NCBI GenBank assembly: GCA_964596115.1
Contig: CAZQRW010000031.1
Coordinates: 1-22,386, forward strand
From: CAZQRW01 sp964596115
GTDB taxonomy: Bacteria; Hydrothermota; UBA3072; B12-G15
DNA length: 22,386 nucleotides
Reading direction: 5' to 3'
The number at the start of each line of letters is the position of its first letter. Position 1 is the first letter of the stretch. The notes under the pieces are model-generated. The model saw nothing but the letters and a program-made list of their open reading frames with translations, ran no database searches and was not told where the DNA came from. The translations under genes and the position numbers were made by a program. This document shows positions 13,817 through 21,679 of this stretch, one piece after another.

Positions 13817-15928
13817 TTAGAAATACATCAGATATTTTGCCTTTATTGCACCTATCTGGTTTTCAATCTGTAAAATACCCTCATCATTTCTCACTCTATA
13901 GTCATTTATTGCAATATATATCCAACTCTTCGGTCTGAAATTCCAGGAGAAGAGAAAACCAAATCTATTTGTTAGCCATTCTCCTTCGGAAAAGTTTGTC
14001 CCTGGTGTTGTAAAGACGAATTCATTGAAAATGTCCAGAGACATATCTGCATTCATCCTTATGTTTATCCTTGGGGTCAATCTTGGGGTAATGGCAATGA
14101 TCGTATTCAGCGTATCCCATTCAACCCATAGATTTGAAGATAACGAAATGGACATCTTTGGTATTATAGAATATCTGTAGGAAAGCCAATGTGAACCTCG
14201 ATACGCAAGGAAATCACGACTGTAATTATAAGTATATGCATAATTTCCACCAAAGTTGATATGATTACCTAATATCTTTCCCCAAACGGATAGATTCAAT
14301 TCCTTATAAAAGTAATTTGTATCTGCTTGATAATATGGACCTGCTGTGAAAGAAAGGTCAAAACCAAATTGGTTTCTAAAATTAGGATTTATTTCTAAGA
14401 TGCCAAGTTTTGAACAGTTCGAGTCTCCAGGCTCCTGTATAACTACAATACCGGGGGAGATGTAAAGCTCTCTTAAAAAGCCCTTCGGATAATTTCTATA
14501 AGGACCACTTAGTAAGACGAATTTCTTCCTCCCTGCCCAGGGCACATAACCAATATCACTCACATCAAAAGAATCCTGAACCACTTCGGCAGAGGCTATG
14601 GTCAGGAATTTTTTTATCATACCAAAATAACCTGATGTAACAGCCCATCCCATCTTTCCATTTTTATCACTTGCTGCTGTCTGTAAGATAAATTGATTCA
14701 TTCCTTTTCGATATACTCCATCAAGACCAAGTGCATAGTTATATTCGTTTCTACCCACCGTAGTTCCGCTCAATAACACACCAATATGAGAATTCTCAAA
14801 TGCCCTGCGTCTTGACCTCAACACTACAAACAACCTCCTTGGCTCAATTAAGGAATCAATATCTTTGTATTCGTCGGTATATGCACCGAGGACACCAAGA
14901 TTCCAATTCTCTGCTTTACTTGTCAATTTCAAGCCACCAATGATGGGTGTTACTTGTCCGTCAATAGACTTTCCTATCCTACGGGAATAAAATATATTCA
15001 ATGGGTCGAAAAACCCTTTATCTTCACCAAAATCAGACATACGGAATATATCCTTTCCTGCAAGAAAGAAGGGTCTACGTTCATCAAGGTATATAGGATA
15101 TCGAGATAGGTTCAAAGTAAACGGATCGGCTTCAATCTGGGCAAAATCAGGATATACAGTTGCATTGAGAGTTATCTGGGGGGTAAGATCCCATTTGAAG
15201 TTCATACTGAGGCTTGGCTTAACCTTACCCTTCTCTTTCTCTATTTTATCGTATCTTACAAACCCTTCTGGATATAGTTCAAAGTAATAACCAGTCGCCT
15301 GAGGCCTTATACCCTTTAATTTTCCGTATTTAGAAACCAGAACCCCTTCCCTCTGTAAGAACTCATTCCAACAGTCAGTTTCTCGATTTGAGGCAATGTA
15401 TCGTGCAAAGGTTATTCCCCATTTATCCAGCCCTTTTTTGTATCTAAGGGACTTAAAAGGGATCTTAACCTCTACTATAAAACGGTCATCATATACCTTT
15501 ACTGCCCTGAACCATACACCATCCCAGGAATCATCAAAGTTTCTCCCATCATCAAGGATCCAACCGTCGTTAATGATTCCACTTGCATATACCTGAAAAT
15601 AGTAGGCAGTGCTTTTACTTCCAAAAGGATCTATGCCAATCCTTATATCATCCTCATCAGCTGTTAATACTGCTGTGGGTTTATGTTTTTCTGCATAACA
15701 TTGGAATGCAATATATAGATTCTCTCTGTCTTGCAAGACGTAAACCACTGTTTTCTCCGTTGGTATAGATTTTTCATAAGGGTCAAACTGAATAAAATTG
15801 TAAGCCGAATCTGCTGTTTTCCAGATATCTTCAATTATACCATCAATAACAGGCGCTTTTTCAGTAAATCTTACTTCAACTACTCTGTTGGAATTGATAC
15901 TAAGAAAAATCAGAAATAATAGATTCAT
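13817..15928 (-). CDS. CBM9-like plus DUF5916 outer-membrane protein
   Basis: A 703-aa protein with a short hydrophobic N-terminus (MNLLFLIFLSINS). Residues about 20-205 form a CBM9-like carbohydrate-binding fold, shown by APVIDGIIEDIWKTADSA and IPFKSLRYKKGLDKWGITFAR. A DUF5916 domain follows, with the typical YPDFAQIEADPFTLNLSRYP, ERRPFFLAGKDIF and IFYSRRIG phrases at about 255-330. The rest alternates polar and aromatic residues, as in an outer-membrane beta-barrel, and ends in YLMYF. The family is common in Bacteroidota and relatives. Its role is unproven; carbohydrate or polymer uptake is plausible from the CBM9 domain. The start has GGAGG four to five bases upstream. Confidence 0.87.
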   Translation of the reverse strand: MNLLFLIFLSINSNRVVEVRFTEKAPVIDGIIEDIWKTADSAYNFIQFDPYEKSIPTEKTVVYVLQDRENLYIAFQCYAEKHKPTAVLTADEDDIRIGIDPFGSKSTAYYFQVYASGIINDGWILDDGRNFDDSWDGVWFRAVKVYDDRFIVEVKIPFKSLRYKKGLDKWGITFARYIASNRETDCWNEFLQREGVLVSKYGKLKGIRPQATGYYFELYPEGFVRYDKIEKEKGKVKPSLSMNFKWDLTPQITLNATVYPDFAQIEADPFTLNLSRYPIYLDERRPFFLAGKDIFRMSDFGEDKGFFDPLNIFYSRRIGKSIDGQVTPIIGGLKLTSKAENWNLGVLGAYTDEYKDIDSLIEPRRLFVVLRSRRRAFENSHIGVLLSGTTVGRNEYNYALGLDGVYRKGMNQFILQTAASDKNGKMGWAVTSGYFGMIKKFLTIASAEVVQDSFDVSDIGYVPWAGRKKFVLLSGPYRNYPKGFLRELYISPGIVVIQEPGDSNCSKLGILEINPNFRNQFGFDLSFTAGPYYQADTNYFYKELNLSVWGKILGNHINFGGNYAYTYNYSRDFLAYRGSHWLSYRYSIIPKMSISLSSNLWVEWDTLNTIIAITPRLTPRINIRMNADMSLDIFNEFVFTTPGTNFSEGEWLTNRFGFLFSWNFRPKSWIYIAINDYRVRNDEGILQIENQIGAIKAKYLMYF

Positions 15929-16155
15929 CCTTCCTCCCTTTTTAAATTGTAATTAAATTACTGAGTAATATTCATAATGCAAGCGCATTTCTTTATTGTT
16001 TGATGATAATATTATCGTCTTTGTTTCATTATTTTTGGAAAAATTTCACGATCTTAGAAGTTCTCTAACGCTCTCTCCCTATCTGATGTGATATTCACTT
16101 TTTGCCTTGACCCCCAATTCTAAATCAAACAGAGGTATAATACTTTTATAAAAAA
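15929..16155. other. intergenic spacer between aldolase and DUF5916 genes
   Basis: This 227-bp spacer contains the 12-bp perfect palindrome GATAATATTATC at 16005-16016, about 77 bp upstream of the DUF5916 start, which could be a regulator site. I find no convincing promoter or terminator. Confidence 0.3.
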
Positions 16156-16902
16156 TCATCCTTTCCCTATTTGACTCAGAAACCCCTTTGCACCATCTAT
16201 AAGAAAATCAATATCCATGCCAAGTGCCACCATTTGCCATCCCTCATCCAGTCTATCCTTTATTGTCTTCCCTGCCCCTCTCCATATACCTGACACTACC
16301 CCTAATTCCTTACCAACCTGAAAAACGCTATTTATTGCATTCTGGACCCTGGTATGGTTGATCTGGCCCATAAGTCCCATTGAAGCAGATAGATCAAATG
16401 GCCCTATAAAGAACCCATCCACTCCTTCTGTGGATAAAATCTCTTTTGCCTTATTTACCGCCTCTTCTGTCTCTATCTGTACAATTATAAGAATTTCGTC
16501 ATTCACAGTCTTTAGATAATCAGGGTCAAGGATTATCGTCCTTCTTGGACCACAACCCCTTATTCCTTCCGGTGGATATTTACATGCCTTAACTGCCCTG
16601 ATGGCATCCTCACTGCTATTTACCCAGGGGATAATAACACCCTGGACACCTGTATCAAGTGCCTTCTTTATCATAACGGGGTCATTCCAGGCTACACGTA
16701 CGAGGGGAGTAACATTTCCTTTCATTGCCTGCATAAGCTGTTGAGTAAGTTGATCATCCAGGGTGGAATGTTCCTGATCAAATACAAACCAGTCAAAGGG
16801 AAGGGTTGAGAGTGATTCTGAAATGTCTGTATGTGGAATGGTAATCCAGGCACCTACAGTCCTTTCGCCATTTACAAGTCTTTTTTTCAATTCGTTCTTC
16901 AT
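16156..16902 (-). CDS. HpcH/HpaI-family class II aldolase
   Basis: A 248-aa metal-dependent aldolase that splits or forms 2-keto-3-deoxy or 4-hydroxy-2-oxo acids to give pyruvate and an aldehyde. Motifs in order are GAWITI (about 18-23), the base-bearing FDQEHS (about 41-46), the Arg of PLVRVAW (about 67-73), the metal-binding Glu of IVQIETEEA (about 144-152) and Asp of IGPFDLSASMG (about 168-178). The length is normal for the family (about 250 aa). Its own promoter and SD (GGAGG, eight bases before the ATG) are clear. The substrate (for example rhamnonate-derived, hydroxy-oxovalerate or homoprotocatechuate-derived) cannot be told from sequence. The carbohydrate-related DUF5916 neighbour hints at sugar-acid catabolism. 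Confidence 0.9.
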   Translation of the reverse strand: MKNELKKRLVNGERTVGAWITIPHTDISESLSTLPFDWFVFDQEHSTLDDQLTQQLMQAMKGNVTPLVRVAWNDPVMIKKALDTGVQGVIIPWVNSSEDAIRAVKACKYPPEGIRGCGPRRTIILDPDYLKTVNDEILIIVQIETEEAVNKAKEILSTEGVDGFFIGPFDLSASMGLMGQINHTRVQNAINSVFQVGKELGVVSGIWRGAGKTIKDRLDEGWQMVALGMDIDFLIDGAKGFLSQIGKG

Positions 16903-16959
16903 AGTAATTTCCTCCTTACTGGAGTTTTCAAAATTAGAGATTTATTGTGGTTAAATATT

Positions 16960-16987
16960 ATTCTATCTATGTGTATTTTTATGTCAA
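16960..16987 (-). promoter_or_regulatory. sigma70-type promoter of the aldolase gene
   Basis: Minus-strand TTGACA (16987-16982), a 16-nt spacer and TAGAAT (16965-16960), about 58 bp before the start codon at 16902. It is divergent from the usp promoter at 17056. Confidence 0.6.
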
Positions 16988-17055
16988 GGGAAAAAATATT
17001 ACGAAAAACAAGAATTTACCCATATTATATGCAATTCAGGGTATTAATTACCCCC

Positions 17056-17089
17056 TTGACAAATAGATATATTTATATATATAAATATA
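17056..17089 (+). promoter_or_regulatory. usp promoter overlapped by palindromic ArsR-type operator
   Basis: TTGACA at 17056-17061 is followed by a 22-bp perfect palindrome at 17068-17089 whose core is ATTTATATATATAAAT (17071-17086). The -10 hexamer must lie within it (TATATA or TATAAA, for example 17080-17085 with an 18-nt spacer). A regulator bound there would block RNA polymerase. The same 19-nt sequence is repeated before the ArsR gene at 18671-18689. AT-rich palindromes of this kind are typical ArsR/SmtB-family sites. Confidence 0.7.
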
Positions 17090-17165
17090 AAGCCAGAAAA
17101 GGGTATGGAAAACTTCAATGCATTTAGCTCAATGCGAAGTTATAAAATAAAAGGAGGTTTTTTAA

Positions 17166-17642
17166 ATGTTTAAAAAGGTTCTTTTTCCAACAGACTTTAG
17201 TAAAGGGGCAGAAAATGCCATAAAGAAGTTCGCTAAAGAGAATCAACTTAAAATAAAGGAGTTTATTCTCTTGTACATAATTGATAGGGACATCATTGAT
17301 GAATTTATGAACGGTTATTCACTTCTGTATGATTCTGAAAAAAAGGAGCTTGCGGATGTAGAGAGAAGATTTATACAAAAGGCTAAAGAGGATCTGAAGA
17401 GAGAGAAAAGAAATCTTCAGAAATATATATCGGCTGATAAATTTAAAACGATTGTGAAAATCGGTATCCCTTATGAAGAAATTATAAAAACTGCCGATGA
17501 AGAAAAAGTTTCAGTAATTTTACTTCCTTCACATGGAAAACTCACATTTTCTCACGAAGTCTTTGGTTCAGTTACAATGCGTGTCCTCAGGAAAACGAAA
17601 AGGGCAGTTTTATTTATCAAGGCTCACGAGGAGATAAAATGA
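17166..17642 (+). CDS. universal stress protein (UspA family)
   Basis: A 158-aa cytoplasmic protein with the Usp alpha/beta fold: it opens MFKKVLFPTDFSKGAENAIK and ends with LLPSHGKLTFSHEVFGSVTMRVL. The nucleotide-binding signature G-2x-G-9x-G-S is only partly kept: the first Gly (HGK) and final GS (FGSV) are present but the second Gly is replaced, so ATP binding is uncertain. A helical Lys/Glu-rich insert at about 50-90 is longer than in typical members. A strong SD (AAAGGAGG) precedes the ATG. Its stop overlaps the transporter start as ATGA, so the two are co-translated, and both lie behind the palindromic operator. Confidence 0.9.
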   Translation: MFKKVLFPTDFSKGAENAIKKFAKENQLKIKEFILLYIIDRDIIDEFMNGYSLLYDSEKKELADVERRFIQKAKEDLKREKRNLQKYISADKFKTIVKIGIPYEEIIKTADEEKVSVILLPSHGKLTFSHEVFGSVTMRVLRKTKRAVLFIKAHEEIK

Positions 17643-18619
17643 ATCTACTAAAATTAAAAAATCATCTAAATAAATTTTTAATTCCCTACGTTGTTATTGC
17701 GATGGTTATCGGATTTTTTACAGGCCTCCCTATAGATGTAAAGGCCTATTCCCATATGTTTAAAATCCTAAATATGGTTGTAGTGATCAGCATGATTTAT
17801 CCAATGATGATCAACCTCAAGATTGAGGCACTGGGGAAGGCAGCTAAATCCTGGAAACAAATTTTAATAGCCCTGATAGTAGGTCTTATTTTCGCCCCAT
17901 TACTGATCTTTGGCTTAAATTTATTATTCCATATAAATCCTATCCTTTCTCTTGGTCTCCTTCTCGCCACCGTTGTTCCCTGTTCATCAATGGCGATTGC
18001 ATATACAGGTCTATCTGATGGCAATCTTGAATTGGCTACCATTGTTGTTGCCCTCAGTTTCAGTCTTGCAATCATAACCGTCCCAGGCTGGCTCGAATTG
18101 TTTGCAAGTGGTTATCACCTTTCTATTTCTGCCTGGCTTTTAATTAAAACAATAATTATCGTTGTATTTATACCTCTGTTCTTTGGATATCTCACAAGGA
18201 TTCTTCTCTTAAAAAAGATAGGATTTGAAGGCTTTGAGAAAATAAAGCCCTTATTCCCTTCTATATCTATAATAGGTATGTTTGCAATAGTGTTACTTAT
18301 ATTTATGGAAAAGGCAAAACTTATAGCAAGTAAGCCAGGTGTAGTGGCAATTTCATTGGCCCCTTTAACATTGTACTATATAATTACACTTTTGGTTTTG
18401 ACATTCTTCAATAGAAAATTAGGTTTGAGTTATGAGGACCATATGGGTGTAGTTTTCACATCTGTTGGAAAAAATGAAGGGACGGCTATGGCAATCGCTA
18501 TGGCTGCAGGAATGGGTTTGATGGCAATTCCCCCTGCAATAACACCTATACTGCAGATACCGTTCCTTGTTGGCTATCTGAAATTTGCACAGGTAATAAA
18601 AAAATGGTGGGAAAGGTAA
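17639..18619 (+). CDS. BASS-superfamily transporter (ACR3/SBF-like)
   Basis: A 326-aa integral membrane protein with about ten hydrophobic segments, of the bile acid:sodium symporter superfamily that includes the arsenite exporter ACR3. The segment ATVVPCSSMAIAYTGLSDGN (about residues 109-128) matches the ACR3 region with a conserved Cys in a membrane helix. The other signature region is SVGKNEGTAMAIAMAAG (about 276-292), resembling the crossover motif of the BASS fold. SMIYPMMINLKIEAL corresponds to the early P-M-M element. Adjacency to an ArsR regulator favours metalloid or sulfur-compound export; Na-coupled organic anion transport is the alternative. It forms an operon with the stress protein. 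Confidence 0.8.
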   Translation: MNLLKLKNHLNKFLIPYVVIAMVIGFFTGLPIDVKAYSHMFKILNMVVVISMIYPMMINLKIEALGKAAKSWKQILIALIVGLIFAPLLIFGLNLLFHINPILSLGLLLATVVPCSSMAIAYTGLSDGNLELATIVVALSFSLAIITVPGWLELFASGYHLSISAWLLIKTIIIVVFIPLFFGYLTRILLLKKIGFEGFEKIKPLFPSISIIGMFAIVLLIFMEKAKLIASKPGVVAISLAPLTLYYIITLLVLTFFNRKLGLSYEDHMGVVFTSVGKNEGTAMAIAMAAGMGLMAIPPAITPILQIPFLVGYLKFAQVIKKWWER

Positions 18620-18656
18620 AAAAAGGATAATATGCTAAATGTAAAATTTCTCTCCC

Positions 18657-18689
18657 TTGACGATTACAATTATATTTATATATATAAAT
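18657..18689 (+). promoter_or_regulatory. arsR promoter overlapped by the same operator
   Basis: TTGACG at 18657-18662 is the -35 element. The 19-nt sequence at 18671-18689, identical to 17068-17086, covers the -10 region and contains the 16-bp palindrome ATTTATATATATAAAT (18674-18689). It lies 35 bp upstream of the ArsR start codon, with SD AGGAGA between. This is the classical arrangement of autoregulation. Confidence 0.7.
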
Positions 18690-18723
18690 TAATAAATAAA
18701 AAAGAAAGTGATAGGAGATTAAT

Positions 18724-19101
18724 ATGAAAAAAACAATAGAGCTTTTGAAAATGCTGGGTGATGAGACAAGGCTAAAGATATTATTTCTTCTCGGTGAACA
18801 GTCTCGTTATGTCTGTGAACTTGAATATATCCTTGGGAAGTCACAGCCCTGTATCTCTCACCACCTTAAATTGCTCAATGCCTATGGATTCGTATCGTAT
18901 GATAAAGACGGCAGGTGGATCAGGTATTCCTTCCGACCCAATGGGAATGGTGGAGCCAATAAGGAATTAATGAACCTTCTTAAGACCTTTATACCTGAGA
19001 ATAACAGATTTTCTAAACTCATCGTTGAAAGGATTGAAAAGGTAAATCGTGAAGGAAAAGAGAGTGTTTGTAGAACAACAAAAAAAGAAGAGGAGGAATA
19101 G
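18724..19101 (+). CDS. ArsR/SmtB-family transcriptional regulator
   Basis: A 125-aa winged-helix repressor. The opening KMLGDETRLKILFLLGE and the recognition helix SQPCISHHLKLLNAYGFV are diagnostic, followed by the wing YDKDGRWIRYSF. Three Cys residues are possible sensor ligands: C31 (YVCEL, at the place of the ArsR metal motif, which is a lone Cys here rather than CxC), C43 in the recognition helix and C116 near the acidic tail. A metalloid, thiophilic metal or reactive sulfur species is thus a plausible signal. It is the first gene of a five-gene run and overlaps the next start by one base. The palindrome at its own promoter and at the usp promoter is its likely operator. Confidence 0.92.
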   Translation: MKKTIELLKMLGDETRLKILFLLGEQSRYVCELEYILGKSQPCISHHLKLLNAYGFVSYDKDGRWIRYSFRPNGNGGANKELMNLLKTFIPENNRFSKLIVERIEKVNREGKESVCRTTKKEEEE

Positions 19102-19508
19102 TGACTGACGATAATTTTCAAATATTGCCATCTTGTGGAAAAGATGCAGAGGGTCTGGACATTATCCTTGCCTGTGATGGGGCATCATCAGTGGGACAGG
19201 TTGGGCATGAGGTTGCAGTGAAATTGACAAAGGAAGTGGAAGGAGCAAGGATGTGCTGCATTACTGCAGTTGGTGCAGGTTCACAAACACATATTAATAT
19301 AGCAAGGAAGGCAAGGAAATTGATTATTATAAATGGATGTCCGCTCGAGTGTGCTTCAAAGGTAGTGAGAAATATAGGTATCGAACCGAGTTATGAAATA
19401 ACAATTTCAAAAGAGGGCGTAGATAAGGTGCCCACCCTTGACTTTAAAAAAGAGGATGTTAATAGGATATCGAATCACATAGTTGATGAGGTTAAAAGGA
19501 TGAAATGA
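19101..19508 (+). CDS. DGC-domain putative zinc-binding protein
   Basis: A 135-aa protein of the DGC (Pfam PF08859) type, named after its conserved Asp-Gly-Cys. Cys residues occur at C12, C25 (LACDGASSVGQVG), C52-C53 (RMCCITAVG) and C80/C84 (INGCPLECASK). The G-C-x-x-x-C near residue 80 and the Cys-Asp-Gly-Ala-Ser-Ser opening are the family pattern; the eponymous Asp is Asn here. Members are thought to bind zinc but have no established reaction. The start is GTG, sharing one base with the arsR stop, behind GAGGA. Its place between a Cys-containing ArsR and Fe-S assembly genes suggests a thiol, metal or persulfide role (inference). Confidence 0.8.
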   Translation: MTDDNFQILPSCGKDAEGLDIILACDGASSVGQVGHEVAVKLTKEVEGARMCCITAVGAGSQTHINIARKARKLIIINGCPLECASKVVRNIGIEPSYEITISKEGVDKVPTLDFKKEDVNRISNHIVDEVKRMK

Positions 19509-19551
19509 TAAAGGATAAAAATATTATAGTGCAACCGCCCAGGAAGGAAAA

Positions 19552-20283
19552 ATGGCAAAAATAATACTCAAAACCAATAATCTTTCGTATAAAATTGGGA
19601 AGAAATATATATTGAAGGATGTAAATCTTAAGGTGTATAACAATGAGATTCATACACTTGTGGGCACCAATGGAACAGGAAAAACCACCCTTGCGTTTAT
19701 TATAATGGGGCTATCAGGTTATCAGCCCTCGACCGGAGAGATTATTTTTAAAGGAAAAAATATAACGAATCTTTCTATAACAGAGAGGGCGAAACTTGGA
19801 ATTACGCTTGCCTGGCAGAACCCGGCATTATTTGAGGGAATTACTGTTAGAGATTATCTGAATCTTAATAGGGGTTCCATTCCACCAGAGAAAAGTATTG
19901 AGATGGTAGGCTTGAATCCTCATATCTATCTGAGCAGGGTTGTGGATTCATCCCTTAGTGGTGGGGAGAGGAAGAGAATAGAACTTGCTTCTGTCATTTC
20001 AATTCACCCTCGACTTGCCATACTTGATGAGCCTGATTCTGGGATAGATATGATTTCAATAGAAGATATTAAAGGAATAATCCTTGGCTTAAAAAAGTTA
20101 GGTTCTTCTGTTATTCTTATTACACATAGGGAGGAGATTGCAGATATAGGAGACACGGCATCTCTTATATGCAGGGGCGAAATTTTAAAGGTAGGAAAAC
20201 CAGAAGAAGTGAGCGCATTCTTTAAGAAAAATTGTGAAAGGTGTAACCATGTAGGAGATTATAATGAGGAGCTTTTAAAATGA
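19552..20283 (+). CDS. smsC: SufC-like Fe-S assembly ATPase (SmsC type)
   Basis: A 243-aa ABC ATPase of the SufC family, which energises Fe-S cluster assembly on a SufB-type scaffold. Walker A is GTNGTGKTT (38-46), the Q-loop is in LAWQNPALF, the signature is LSGGERKR (about 137-144), Walker B is LAILDEPDSGID with the SufC-typical D-S-G-I-D, and the H-loop is ITHRE. A C-terminal extension carries Cys-x-x-Cys (FFKKNCERCNH), not present in E. coli SufC. It lies 43 bp after the DGC gene behind SD AGGAAGG and overlaps smsB as ATGA. No SufD, SufS, SufU or SufE is nearby, which fits the minimal SMS system better than full SUF. Confidence 0.85.
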   Translation: MAKIILKTNNLSYKIGKKYILKDVNLKVYNNEIHTLVGTNGTGKTTLAFIIMGLSGYQPSTGEIIFKGKNITNLSITERAKLGITLAWQNPALFEGITVRDYLNLNRGSIPPEKSIEMVGLNPHIYLSRVVDSSLSGGERKRIELASVISIHPRLAILDEPDSGIDMISIEDIKGIILGLKKLGSSVILITHREEIADIGDTASLICRGEILKVGKPEEVSAFFKKNCERCNHVGDYNEELLK

Positions 20284-21233
20284 ATATAGATTATTCAAAG
20301 GAATTTCAGGCAATCGTTGAGGCATATGAAAAGGCGGGAGGTGATTCTAAGGGCATTCTTGACAGTCATTTTGGTAGCCTTGTAATAAGTGGGGATAAGG
20401 TGCTGGCAAAAAATGAAATAACGGGATTGGTTATAAAGACAAGAAAGATAAAGGATGGAGTAGCCGTTAAAGTTTATGTAGAGGATGGTATTAACCTTGG
20501 TTTCCCTGTACATCTTTGCTTTGGTATGCTTCCCAAAGAGGGTAGGCAGGTTATAAGATCCGAATTTTTCATAGGTAAAAACTCAAAGGTCAATTTTATC
20601 TCGCATTGTTCCTTTCCCAATGCAAAGCATATTGTCCATATAATGGATAGCAAAGCCCATATATCTGCCGGTGGAGAGATGAAATATACAGAGACCCATT
20701 TCCATTCAATGAGTGGTGGGGTTGAAGTATTCCCAAAATTACGAGGCGAAATAGGGAATGGAGGAAGACTCTATGAAGAGTTTAAATTGGTTATAGGGAG
20801 GGTAGGTCTTTTAAAGATTGATTATGAGGTAGAGCAAGGGAAGAAAAGTATTTGTGAGTTGAATACAAAGATCTTTGGCAAGAAGGACGATAAAATAGAG
20901 GTAAGGGAGGCGATCCATTTAAATGGTGACCATGCAAACGGGATGGCAAAGAGCAGACTTGTGTTAAAGGACAAGGCATATGGCTATGTGCTTGGTGAAA
21001 TTGAGGGTAATGCCCCATATTCAAGGGGACATACAGATTGTGAGGAGATCATTCAAGGAGAAGGGGCAGTTGCTGAATCTACCCCGGCTATCAGTGTAAG
21101 AAATCATTTAGCAAAGGTTACGCATGAGGCATCCATAGGAAGAATAGATAAAAAGGAACTGGAGACCTTAATGGCGAGGGGATTAACAGAGGATGAAGCA
21201 GTGGATGTCATTGTTGAGGGAATACTGAAATAG
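20280..21233 (+). CDS. smsB: SufB/SufD-family scaffold (SmsB type)
   Basis: A 317-aa scaffold protein, much shorter than E. coli SufB (495 aa) or SufD (423 aa): it has a beta-helix core and the C-terminal SufBD helical end but no long N-terminal domain. The conserved C-terminal block reads ISVRNHLAKVTHEASIGRID, with H282 and E283 matching the His-Glu of SufB. C254 in HTDCEEI is kept, but by eye the position of E. coli SufB Cys405 (the persulfide acceptor) is Ala here. The lone SmsB-like protein next to SmsC matches the SUF-like minimal system, where SmsB forms the scaffold without SufD. Translation is coupled through the ATGA overlap. Confidence 0.82.
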   Translation: MNIDYSKEFQAIVEAYEKAGGDSKGILDSHFGSLVISGDKVLAKNEITGLVIKTRKIKDGVAVKVYVEDGINLGFPVHLCFGMLPKEGRQVIRSEFFIGKNSKVNFISHCSFPNAKHIVHIMDSKAHISAGGEMKYTETHFHSMSGGVEVFPKLRGEIGNGGRLYEEFKLVIGRVGLLKIDYEVEQGKKSICELNTKIFGKKDDKIEVREAIHLNGDHANGMAKSRLVLKDKAYGYVLGEIEGNAPYSRGHTDCEEIIQGEGAVAESTPAISVRNHLAKVTHEASIGRIDKKELETLMARGLTEDEAVDVIVEGILK

Positions 21234-21235
21234 CG

Positions 21236-21667
21236 ATGGAGACATATACCGTATATGTAGAGAGGGAGGATGAATCGAGAAGTATTGCCTACACATTTTC
21301 AAAGGAAGGAGAAATCTTTTTAGATAGCTCTGATACTTCTACTGATGAGTTAAACCCTGCAGAGTCTCTGCTCTCTTCCCTTGGAGGATGTATCTTAAAG
21401 AATATATCAAAGATTGTTGTAAAGAGAATGCATATAAATGTTTTTGAGGCACATATTGAAATTACAGGGTTACGAAGTGAAAATCCACCGAAGATAAAAG
21501 AGGTGAAATACAAACTCTATTTATTAACAGATAGATCAGTAAATATCCCTCGATTAATGGAACTGCTTGTAAAGTATGGCACCGTATATAATACACTACA
21601 GGAAGCAGTAAATATAGATGGTGAAATTATTAATGAGACAGAGACGAGGAGAAGTAAAAGTAAATAA
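21236..21667 (+). CDS. OsmC-family protein lacking the second cysteine
   Basis: A 143-aa protein of the OsmC/Ohr/YhfA superfamily: an N-terminal beta-sheet, then the long helix NPAESLLSSLGGCILKNISK with its Cys at about residue 57, and a second alpha/beta unit. In peroxidase members a second Cys begins the segment C-x-V-x-x-T-L near residue 120; here the segment reads YGTVYNTLQEAV with Thr at that place. Peroxide reduction by the usual Cys pair is therefore unlikely, and the single Cys could serve as a sulfur or thiol carrier (inference). It follows smsB by two bases with only a weak, distant SD (GAGGG), so it probably relies on translational coupling. Confidence 0.85.
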   Translation: METYTVYVEREDESRSIAYTFSKEGEIFLDSSDTSTDELNPAESLLSSLGGCILKNISKIVVKRMHINVFEAHIEITGLRSENPPKIKEVKYKLYLLTDRSVNIPRLMELLVKYGTVYNTLQEAVNIDGEIINETETRRSKSK

Positions 21668-21679
21668 GGAATTACTGAA

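Noticed and set aside
16105..16145. Plus-strand TTGACC...TATAAT pair
   Set aside because: The spacer is about 23 nt, too long for a sigma70 promoter, and no plus-strand gene follows.
16831..17127. Plus-strand 98-codon frame between the aldolase and usp genes
   Set aside because: It starts inside the aldolase gene on the opposite strand and passes through both divergent promoters and the palindromic operator.
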